This document shows positions 14,042-20,517 of a DNA stretch of 29,431 bases, piece by piece (the stretch's first letter is position 1; each line of letters opens with the position of its first letter). The DNA comes from a virus: positions 1 to 29,431 of IMG/VR virus record IMGVR_UViG_3300043172_000618, one strand, 5' to 3'. The notes beneath the pieces are model-generated. The model did not search any database and was not told the origin of the DNA. It saw only the letters and a program-made list of their open reading frames with translations. The translations under genes were made by a program, and so were the position numbers.

Positions 14042-14749
14042 ATGTCTAAGCGAGTACACAGTAAAGATGCTCCTTATATCAAAAGGGGTTTTCAGGTAGA
14101 CTTTAACACTCTGATTTTCACACCGCGTGAAATAATTCTTCAGAGTGGGTCAATCGTAGTGGCAGAGTCCACTGATCAGTACAGGGATGAGGAAGGTATT
14201 GTTCCTGGAGGAAGTTTGATGCAGTATAACACCACCTCAAAAAAATATGAGTACTATGATGGTACTTTCCCTGCCATTGGTATTCTTGGAAAAGATACTG
14301 ATGTTTATGATGGCGATGCCCAGTCATTTCTTTATTTAGGTAATTTTGGCGTTTACACTGAAATGATTCCCAATGCTGCAGATAACGACGGAAAGGGTCT
14401 TCTTGACCTTGGTGCTGTTGAAATGGGAGCAGCTATTTTTGTAGCAGGCCCAACAGACTCATACAAATCTGAAGAAACTTTAACAGAAGCGGGTGCAGCA
14501 TCGTTAAAAAGACCCACTTTGCTTGATGGTTCCGTAACCTTTGAAGCAACTCTTGCAGACGGCCTGTATGTGGGGCAGAGAAAATTCTTTGTCATGTCTG
14601 AGGCTACTGCTACTGTAACTCTGAGTATCGCCAATCACGTTACATCTGCACCTGAAGTGGCTACTTTCAATGCTTTGGATGAAGTGCTTGAACTGCAGTG
14701 GTTGGGAGCTAAGTGGGAAACTGTTTTTGCCACAGCAACTTTTGTTTAA
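14042..14749 (+). CDS. Probable head decoration protein
   Basis: A 235-residue, beta-rich protein between protease/scaffold and the major capsid protein, the usual place of the lambda gpD-type decoration protein. The central residues (GSLMQYNTTSKKYEYYDGTFPAIGILGKDTDVYDGD) match the small beta domain of such proteins, where a GTAPAVGILLEDVD-like block is common. The length is about twice lambda gpD, so extra domains are present; the last 90 residues form another beta part. It would trimerise on the outer capsid surface. GAGGAGG upstream supports the ATG. Confidence is limited because the family is judged by layout. Confidence 0.6.
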   Translation: MSKRVHSKDAPYIKRGFQVDFNTLIFTPREIILQSGSIVVAESTDQYRDEEGIVPGGSLMQYNTTSKKYEYYDGTFPAIGILGKDTDVYDGDAQSFLYLGNFGVYTEMIPNAADNDGKGLLDLGAVEMGAAIFVAGPTDSYKSEETLTEAGAASLKRPTLLDGSVTFEATLADGLYVGQRKFFVMSEATATVTLSIANHVTSAPEVATFNALDEVLELQWLGAKWETVFATATFV

Positions 14750-14779
14750 TTTTTAATATATTTATAGAGGAGATATAGC

Positions 14780-16054
14780 ATGGGATTAACATCTGGAAGC
14801 AGTGGTGCTCAGTATATGCATATTGAGACATTACGGAAACTGATGAAAAAATTTACTGCAGACCCATCATTTGTTCTGCAGAATCTTTTTGAGGAAAACA
14901 AGGCAGACTCTGATTTGATTGTGTGGGAGTCCTATCAGGGAAGCAGAGGGATGTCTAAATTCAAGGCTCCTGGCGCAACTACTGAAAAAACTGCACCACT
15001 TGGCGCTTCTGATAATGAGGCTAAAGCCGCATTCTGGGGAGATATTATGGAATTTGATGAAGAATTCCTTAATAATATTGGCTCCAATCAGGCATCTATT
15101 GCCAAAAAGGAAAAAGCCAAGCAGACCTTGGCAAGGAATATGAGAAGTTTGTCCAACAGGTGTTATCGCAGGAAGGAATGGATGTTTGCCAAAATGATTA
15201 TGGAAGGTGGTTTTACTTACGTAACAAAAAAAGGCGGGCTCCATGCATCTGTTGACTACGGCATTCCTGCTAACTTGAAAGACACCCTATCTTCAGGGTC
15301 TTACTGGACTGGCGCTGATCAAACTACCAGGGATATTCTTGGTAATATTCAGGATGGTAAGCAGGAAATTGCAGACATGTGCGGCGGTAAGGCCAATCTT
15401 GGTATTTGCTCACGTAAAACTTTAGGTTACATGGCGGCAGATTCTGCGGTCAGGGATTTACTATCTAAAGATAAATGGGGAGACGGTAAACTTTATAAAG
15501 GAAAACGTGACCCTATTCTTGGAATAAACAAATCTGAAATTGTTAAAATTTTGGATTTGGATGACATCCTTGTTTATGATGAGAAATATGAAAACCGTTC
15601 CATGGCAATTACGAATGTTGCGATTGACTCCACTTCTGTAACTGTAGCCAATGCTACTGATTTTGAAATTGGAGCAGTTAAACTTTTCAACATTCGCACA
15701 GGCAAGTGGGTCAAAACAGTTATATCTGCGGTTGATGCTGAATCAGGTGTTTTGACTATAACAGCAATTGGTGGCGCATTAGCATTTCCACCTCAGCTAA
15801 CTATAGTTACACAGCTTGTTAATTTTGTTCCAAATAACAGGTTCACTATGCTTGCAACTACTGTTGAGGGTGAGAATATTGCTGCGTATGAGCAGGCTCC
15901 TTTTGGTAACAATGCATTTTATGGTTGTAAAATTGATAAAGATGAAACTTTTGACCCTGAAGTAGTTATTGTCAGAGCACAGGACAAAGGGCTTCCAATT
16001 CTTTATCAAGAGGACGCAATTTATCAATTACAGGTTGCTCCTTTAACTTCATAA
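14780..16054 (+). CDS. Major capsid protein (lambda gpE-like)
   Basis: A 424-residue protein with AGGAGA nine bases before the ATG and no downstream head gene of comparable size. Its start, with a helical N-terminal part and TLRKLMKKFTADPSFVLQNLFEENK, and the run of KAAFWGDIMEFDEEFLNNIGSNQ followed by RNMRSLSNRCYRRKEWMFAKMIMEGGF fit the HK97-fold major capsid proteins of the lambda gpE group. The 274-340 part (MAITNVAIDSTSVTVAN and onward) is beta-rich and may be an added surface domain. The C-terminal FGNNAFYGCKIDKDETFDPEVVIVRAQDKGLPIL is typical of the final strands. It forms the icosahedral shell with the decoration protein to its left. Confidence 0.85.
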   Translation: MGLTSGSSGAQYMHIETLRKLMKKFTADPSFVLQNLFEENKADSDLIVWESYQGSRGMSKFKAPGATTEKTAPLGASDNEAKAAFWGDIMEFDEEFLNNIGSNQASIAKKEKAKQTLARNMRSLSNRCYRRKEWMFAKMIMEGGFTYVTKKGGLHASVDYGIPANLKDTLSSGSYWTGADQTTRDILGNIQDGKQEIADMCGGKANLGICSRKTLGYMAADSAVRDLLSKDKWGDGKLYKGKRDPILGINKSEIVKILDLDDILVYDEKYENRSMAITNVAIDSTSVTVANATDFEIGAVKLFNIRTGKWVKTVISAVDAESGVLTITAIGGALAFPPQLTIVTQLVNFVPNNRFTMLATTVEGENIAAYEQAPFGNNAFYGCKIDKDETFDPEVVIVRAQDKGLPILYQEDAIYQLQVAPLTS

Positions 16055-16083
16055 CCTTTTGATACAATTTGGAGAAATACGCG

Positions 16084-16374
16084 ATGAAATATCCAAAAGA
16101 GATAGAATTACATAACAGCTTAAGACTTCCTGGAGCAGGTAAGGGAAGTCTTATGCCTAATGTTTACACTGCAGAGAATACCCCGCACTGGGATGTTCTC
16201 TGCAAAGAAGCAGAGGATGGCTGTCCCACTGTCACGGTAATCACATATGAAAAAGAGGATGCCAAGGAGCCAGCCGCCAAAACTTCAAAAACTGAGGCTG
16301 CTACAGCCACGACCACTAAAAAAGCAGCTAAGAAGGCGGCTCCTAAAAGACCACCAGGAACCCGTAGAAGATAA
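16084..16374 (+). CDS. Small protein with lysine/alanine/proline-rich basic tail
   Basis: A 96-residue protein. ATG 16084, 10 bases after GGAG, is better than the in-frame TTG at 16069. The first 50 residues are a compact part with two Cys (CKEAEDGC). From residue 60 comes a basic, low-complexity tail, KKAAKKAAPKRPPGTRRR at the end, resembling histone H1-type tails. It lies just after the major capsid gene, where lambda FI-like or small head-joining proteins are found. A DNA- or portal-contacting role is inferred; the family is not recognised. Confidence 0.55.
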   Translation: MKYPKEIELHNSLRLPGAGKGSLMPNVYTAENTPHWDVLCKEAEDGCPTVTVITYEKEDAKEPAAKTSKTEAATATTTKKAAKKAAPKRPPGTRRR

Positions 16375-16401
16375 CCAATGTGGACGTGAGAGGAGTCAGT
16401 C

Positions 16402-16830
16402 ATGGCAGTACCAAGCAGTATAGCAAATAACGCAGCATTGCAGGAGTTAGCAGAGGCTACTTTACCAGATTATTCAGAAGATATTGAAGATGAATATTAT
16501 GATGAGGCGATTCTTGCTACTTTAGCTGAATTATCTGCGTGGAGTTTGCCATGCACTGACCCTTTTCAAATGATTTGGTTCATCAAAAGAGCAAAGAGAC
16601 ACGTTTTACATATTGTAGCAGAAAATTACAGCAGGAAATTTAAATATGCTAAAGTCCATCTTGAGCAGCGGTTTAATAATTTAATGAAATTAATTCCAAC
16701 TTTGGATGCTGCTTTTCTGGAAGCGGTTGAAAACAATCCCAGTGCTTTTGGTGACATCAATGTTGAGAATAATTTTGGCACTTATGCTGGGAATGGCTTT
16801 GAATATGATATTTTTGGAAGGGCGTTATAA
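16402..16830 (+). CDS. Probable head-tail connector (head completion) protein
   Basis: A 142-residue, largely helical protein with GGAG about 12 bases before the ATG. It follows the capsid gene and precedes further neck genes, the place of the gp6/Ad1-type adaptor that binds under the portal. EYYDEAILATLAELSAW and LIWF-like aromatic content, with LEQRFNNLMKLIPTLDAAFLEA, fit the helical bundle of those proteins. Direct motif support is weak; position is the main evidence. It ends in the TAATG overlap with the next gene. Confidence 0.55.
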   Translation: MAVPSSIANNAALQELAEATLPDYSEDIEDEYYDEAILATLAELSAWSLPCTDPFQMIWFIKRAKRHVLHIVAENYSRKFKYAKVHLEQRFNNLMKLIPTLDAAFLEAVENNPSAFGDINVENNFGTYAGNGFEYDIFGRAL

Positions 16831-17438
16831 TGTCTCTTGGTGCTGATTTAAAAGAAATATTCACAGAAATGGGAATGTCATACACTGTTGCACGAAACAG
16901 TGTTACTGTTGGTTCAGAATATGGGGAAGTCATAATAAACTCCCAGGCAACTAAACCATTTATAGTGCTCAATTTTTTAAAATTGGTAGTTCCATATGAT
17001 TCAGTCATTTTGGGGGGAGATCATGTTATTTTTGTGGACGGACGTGAATATATAATTACTGCCAAGAATCCTGAGTATGTTGAAAATGCCTTAATTAAAT
17101 CTGAATGCGTTCTTTTAAAAACAAATGGAAGTGTTAAGATAGAACGTCCTTCAGAAGAGGACGATGGCAATGAGTATGATGATGCCATAGAATGGACTGA
17201 GGTTACTTTAAGTGAACCTGTATTATTAACAGAATCTTTGCGTGATCAAGAATCAATAGTTGATGATATAGGTACTTTTGAAGATCATGGAATGGAATTG
17301 TACATATCTGGAGTAATAGGAATTAAAATAGGTGATAGATTGCATGATGGTGATGATAAGTATGTTATTGAGACTGTGAAAAGAAAACGGTACGATAATG
17401 TGCATATGGCAAGTTTGGGATTGGACACACGCCCATGA
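16830..17438 (+). CDS. Neck or head-tail stopper protein
   Basis: A 202-residue, beta-rich acidic protein. Its ATG overlaps the previous stop, and its TGA lies within the ATGATG of the next gene. Residues 1-75 form several strands ending in GREYIITAKNPEYVENALIK; a second region from about 130 (EPVLLTESLRDQESIVDD) may be another small domain. In siphoviruses a beta-barrel stopper follows the connector, which is the best fit. Assignment rests on position and length, since no motif is decisive. Confidence 0.5.
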   Translation: MSLGADLKEIFTEMGMSYTVARNSVTVGSEYGEVIINSQATKPFIVLNFLKLVVPYDSVILGGDHVIFVDGREYIITAKNPEYVENALIKSECVLLKTNGSVKIERPSEEDDGNEYDDAIEWTEVTLSEPVLLTESLRDQESIVDDIGTFEDHGMELYISGVIGIKIGDRLHDGDDKYVIETVKRKRYDNVHMASLGLDTRP

Positions 17439-17968
17439 TGGATATTACTTTAAACTTAAAAGAAATTGATAAGTTTTTAGCTGCCGTGACCAGATATGAG
17501 AAAGAGGTTTATGCGCAAGTAGCACGGTTGCCTAAAGTCCATTCAATGGATTACTACAGTTTGATTAACAGGAATATAATTTCCAATCGTTATGCCAGTA
17601 CATTTCCAAAATTAAGTAACGATTATGCTATGTGGAAAGCTAAAGTATCAAGCAGTAATATTTATTGGAAGCTTTTTGGAGATTTGCAGAAAGGTATTTC
17701 TATCAGGAATAGAAGAGGTAATGCTATTTCAGTTGGGATAAGAGAGGGAGCTCAAACAGAATCACGGATAATGCCTGCAATGTATGGAAGTGGTAGCAGG
17801 ATTTTAAAAGCCAAAAGCATTGAAATGATTGGAAGAGTGTTAGAATACGGATTGGGATTTGTTCCTTCACGGCCCTTATGGAAATTGACTCGTGAGGAAT
17901 ACTGGAAAACAGGATATCCAAGAAGAGTTCAAGTATCCTGGGTACGTATGAAACAAAGTTGGTATTAA
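17435..17968 (+). CDS. Neck/tail completion protein (HK97 gp10-like)
   Basis: A 177-residue, basic, aromatic-rich protein. Its ATG overlaps the previous stop by four bases, so translation is coupled. SRPLWKLTREEYWKTGYPRRVQ near the C-terminus and the central GISIRNRRGNAISVGI pattern are like HK97 gp10-type neck proteins, in which a basic helix is followed by beta strands and a PxRPF-type end (here VPSRPLW). These join the head to the tail. The length is close to that family's, and the next gene fits a tail terminator. Confidence 0.6.
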   Translation: MMDITLNLKEIDKFLAAVTRYEKEVYAQVARLPKVHSMDYYSLINRNIISNRYASTFPKLSNDYAMWKAKVSSSNIYWKLFGDLQKGISIRNRRGNAISVGIREGAQTESRIMPAMYGSGSRILKAKSIEMIGRVLEYGLGFVPSRPLWKLTREEYWKTGYPRRVQVSWVRMKQSWY

Positions 17969-17979
17969 GGAGCATTTAA

Positions 17980-18426
17980 ATGGCTTTACCTGCAAATGCA
18001 AGTGAATATAATTTACAGATGTCTTTAAAAAAATATTTTAAAGACAACCTGACTGTTAAAGTAAAATTAGGTGAAACTGTAGTATATTCTGAGAGAGCAT
18101 TGTCAAAATGGGTATCTGTAGTTTTAGGCAGTCAGATAGTGAATACCATAACTAATGCCAATGTTTTGATTTACATATGCACACGCAGGGATAATGAGGG
18201 ATTAGAGCTCAGTAAGTTAAGGGATTCTGTTCTTGCTTTACTGAATACTAAGGGAGGTACGAGGCACATTCCTTTTTATGATGTTAACGAAGCTAAGACA
18301 GTTTTTACTCCAATAGGCGCATTAGCATTGCTTGGAGATATTATTATTAGTGACGAGCTTACTACCATGGATAAAACACGTTATAAAGTATTTACAATCA
18401 CATTAAAATGGGTATCCAATGTCTGA
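17980..18426 (+). CDS. Probable tail terminator protein
   Basis: A 148-residue protein with AAGGAG eight bases before the ATG. It is a mixed alpha/beta protein with a start like LQMSLKKYFKDNLTVKVKLGETVVYSERALSKWVSVVLGS and an end like TIT-LKWVSNV; that pattern, helix then strands with a W-V pair and a final beta strand, fits gpU-type terminators that cap the tail tube. Position just before the major tail gene supports it. Its TGA lies inside the first codons of the next gene, which starts at 18419. Confidence 0.55.
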   Translation: MALPANASEYNLQMSLKKYFKDNLTVKVKLGETVVYSERALSKWVSVVLGSQIVNTITNANVLIYICTRRDNEGLELSKLRDSVLALLNTKGGTRHIPFYDVNEAKTVFTPIGALALLGDIIISDELTTMDKTRYKVFTITLKWVSNV

Positions 18427-18616
18427 TTTCTTAAAGTGTGAAAATTGCGGTAAAAAATTAATACGATTAGTAAACGGGAAATTGATTTTTAAATTTGGAT
18501 TGCAGAGTGGCACTACAATCCCAGCAGTTTCTTTAGAAATTGAAGGGGTTTGTAAAATAACATGTCTTACGAAATGGTGTAAGCATATCAATATTTTTAA
18601 AACTGAAAAGGAGTAA
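18419..18616 (+). CDS. Small Cys-rich zinc protein in the tail module
   Basis: A 65-residue protein overlapping the preceding gene by eight bases. Cys7 and Cys10 in CENCGKKL and three Cys in the C-terminal block CKITCLTKWCKHINI suggest a zinc site. A K-FGLQSG-type linker and KI-CLxxxCKHxN ending remind me of short phage proteins of the Com or zinc-ribbon type often found near tail genes. It has no clear ribosome binding site and probably depends on coupled translation. Function unknown; in Mu, Com is a translational activator, but homology is not shown here. Confidence 0.6.
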   Translation: MSDFLKCENCGKKLIRLVNGKLIFKFGLQSGTTIPAVSLEIEGVCKITCLTKWCKHINIFKTEKE

Positions 18617-18620
18617 CATT

Positions 18621-19265
18621 ATGAGTACAGGGCCTGTAGCAATTAATGTCGATAACATTGGTTTAGGACTTGCACAAATACGTGTATTTGCGGACTGGAA
18701 AGCTGGGGGAGGTTCTGGAGAAGAACTTATAAGTTTGGTAAATCCTGAAATTACCGTTACTAATTCAATTGGAAAATTAACAGGAACCAAAATGAATCTG
18801 GCACAGGAATATTACAACATTGAATCTGGGTATCCTAAAAGACTAAATAAGGTTGTGCCTTTAAAATCAGCAGTTTCGTTTGAGGGTGCTTTGCACGAGA
18901 TTACTCCAAAGAACATTGAACTTGCTCTGGGTAAAACACCCACTGCAGCTTCTGCTTCTTCTGGTTCTGTGGGATTTGGAAGTCCTGTAGCTCCTATTTA
19001 CGTGAGAATGGAAGCATGGTTTGTTTTTCCTGATGGTGCTTTGACCATGGTTGCTATCCTCCCAAGATGTCAGGTAACTTCAAGTTTTGAATTGAATATG
19101 TCTGATGAAGGTGAAATGAGTATGCCTTGTAAATTTGAAGCTTCAGATGCATCCAGTAGTAATGCTGATATTACTACAGATGTGTGGGATTTAATGCCTC
19201 TTGGTGCTTTGGTGTTTGGAGATTTGGCAACTCTTGAAGCAGCAGCAAATTTGGGTCAGGCGTAA
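18621..19265 (+). CDS. Major tail protein (tail tube)
   Basis: A 214-residue protein with AAGGAG upstream (18608-18613). It is largely beta, with SFEGALHEITPKNIELALGK and a central region that fits tail-tube proteins of siphoviruses; ELNMSDEGEMSMPCKFEA is like the PFKAxAL strand near the end of such proteins. The position just before the chaperone with its frameshift is the canonical place for the tube protein. No sheath gene is next to it, which supports a non-contractile tail. Confidence 0.75.
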   Translation: MSTGPVAINVDNIGLGLAQIRVFADWKAGGGSGEELISLVNPEITVTNSIGKLTGTKMNLAQEYYNIESGYPKRLNKVVPLKSAVSFEGALHEITPKNIELALGKTPTAASASSGSVGFGSPVAPIYVRMEAWFVFPDGALTMVAILPRCQVTSSFELNMSDEGEMSMPCKFEASDASSSNADITTDVWDLMPLGALVFGDLATLEAAANLGQA

Positions 19266-19301
19266 CATTTAACAGATTTACAATCTAAAGGAGAAGTACA
19301 A

Positions 19302-19766
19302 ATGGAAAAATCTTTAGAAAACATAAACCCATCAACACATATTGTACCCATTGGCAGGGAGACATTGAGAGATTTAAAAATACTCCCTGTCGCTTTGGGT
19401 GGGTTTCTTGACATGACAGATTTAGTTGAGCAGATATTCGCAGAGTTCATGGGAATTACTATGGACGATGAAGGAAAGCCAACACCTGTAAGTGATATGG
19501 CAATGGCCTCATTTGCTAAAAATGCAATTAAAAACAATGTTTCGCTTATACTTCCACATGTTATTAACGAGGATGAGGAAGTTAAAAGCTTACTAAATGA
19601 GATTACGTTACCTCAATTAGCAACAATTATAGATATTGTTTATGAGGCTAATTATGCAGAAACAGAAAAAAAGCTAAACGAGGGAATACTGAAAAAGTTT
19701 CAAAGAAAGGTAGACAGTATTCCCTCAGAGAAATCATCACCACCGTTAGCAGAGAATATGCCATAG
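19302..19766 (+). CDS. Tail assembly chaperone, short form (gpG-like)
   Basis: A 154-residue, mainly helical protein with AAAGGAG nine to ten bases before the ATG. It lies just after the major tail gene, in the place of lambda gpG. The central parts (DLVEQIFAEFMGITMDDEG and KSLLNEITLPQLATIIDIVYEANY) are helical and acidic, as in chaperones that wrap the tape measure. At codon 122-124 the slippery A AAA AAG and a downstream hairpin divert some ribosomes into the -1 frame, to make the long form ending at 20080. The chaperones bind the tape measure protein while the tube forms and are not kept in the particle. Confidence 0.85.
   Translation: MEKSLENINPSTHIVPIGRETLRDLKILPVALGGFLDMTDLVEQIFAEFMGITMDDEGKPTPVSDMAMASFAKNAIKNNVSLILPHVINEDEEVKSLLNEITLPQLATIIDIVYEANYAETEKKLNEGILKKFQRKVDSIPSEKSSPPLAENMP
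19667..19726 (+). promoter_or_regulatory. Programmed -1 ribosomal frameshift signal
   Basis: A AAA AAG (19667-19673) in the zero frame is the most efficient slippery heptamer type in bacteria. Six bases later GAGGGAATACTG (19680-19691) pairs perfectly over 12 bases with CAGTATTCCCTC (19715-19726), leaving a 23-base loop. The -1 frame is open from 19652 to the stop at 20080. Slippery site, 6-base spacer and stable stem are the full set of elements of a -1 signal in a siphovirus tail chaperone. Confidence 0.92.
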
Positions 19767-20080
19767 CACCAAATGTCATATTAAGGACATCGTATGCTAA
19801 TGGGGGATATACAAAAAGCCAAGTAATTGGCATGTTTGAGGATTACTTGAAAGATAAAGTAGCAGAACGTAAGTTTTTAATAACACTCCATGGTCACACT
19901 CTGGAAAAAGATGATGTTAAAAATGACATGTCTTTTAGAAGTCCAGAAGATTATAAGCATTTAACTCATAAAGAACGTAAGGAGTTGACTCAGAAAATGA
20001 TGGGTCACTGGGGTGTGAAATTGGGCATTGATCAGAAAGAAGGAGTTGGAAGTCTTGCTCCAGGAGAAGTGAAGAAGTGA
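19673..20080 (+). CDS. Tail assembly chaperone, -1 frame extension (gpT-like part of gpGT)
   Basis: This frame is read after the slip at 19667-19673; the fusion has 124 residues of the first ORF and 135 of this one, 259 in total. The first in-frame ATG (19832) has no ribosome binding site, which supports expression only as a fusion. The extension is basic and helical (KHLTHKERKELTQKMMGHWGVKL). Its partner is the tape measure protein, whose gene lies unusually far downstream, at 25883. In lambda the T part brings in the major tail protein. Confidence 0.85.
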   Translation, partial: AKRGNTEKVSKKGRQYSLREIITTVSREYAIAPNVILRTSYANGGYTKSQVIGMFEDYLKDKVAERKFLITLHGHTLEKDDVKNDMSFRSPEDYKHLTHKERKELTQKMMGHWGVKLGIDQKEGVGSLAPGEVKK

Positions 20081-20119
20081 TGTAAATTTTTAACTACTGC
20101 AATTCAAAAAGGAGATATT

Positions 20120-20455
20120 ATGAGATTTTTAATTAAATTATTTTTGTGTGCCATTGCTATTTTATTTCTTCTTAATGATGTAAGTTTGGCTATGGATGCA
20201 AATCTTTCATGGGATGAAAATGAACCCACACCTGAGAGTTATTCTGTATACCAAGCAGAAGAGGGCCAACTTTTTAATTATAATACGGCTGCGTGGACAG
20301 GTTCAGAAACGGATTGCACCATAACGGGATTGGATTCATGTAAAGTTTACATTTTTGTTGTGCGAGCCAATGCATGTGAACTTCAATCTGATAGTTCAAA
20401 CGAAATTAAAACAATAATCGTGAAACCGCCAGCTCCCACCAATCTCATGCAGTGA
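20120..20455 (+). CDS. Secreted fibronectin type III domain protein
   Basis: A 111-residue protein with AAAGGAG upstream of the ATG. Residues 1-24 are a classical Sec signal peptide: basic RFLIK, then a hydrophobic run, ending in SLA before MD. The mature part (ANLSWDENEPTPESYSVYQAEE to SNEIKTIIVKP) is a single fibronectin type III domain, with the W near the start, YxVY and SDSSNE near the end, followed by a Pro-rich tail. No lipobox is seen. A signal peptide is unexpected in a tail operon; the protein may act in the periplasm or at the surface of the infected cell. Other FnIII domains are at the end of the gene at 22480. Confidence 0.7.
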   Translation: MRFLIKLFLCAIAILFLLNDVSLAMDANLSWDENEPTPESYSVYQAEEGQLFNYNTAAWTGSETDCTITGLDSCKVYIFVVRANACELQSDSSNEIKTIIVKPPAPTNLMQ

Positions 20456-20517
20456 CTACTTAATTTGTTTAAAAGATGGTTTAATTTCATCTGATAAAAT
20501 ATAAGGAAAAACGAGAA

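Noticed and set aside
19691-19697. G AAA AAG as an alternative slippery site
   Set aside because: The first base does not match the X XXY YYZ pattern, and the heptamer overlaps the hairpin itself; A AAA AAG at 19667 has the right spacing to the stem.
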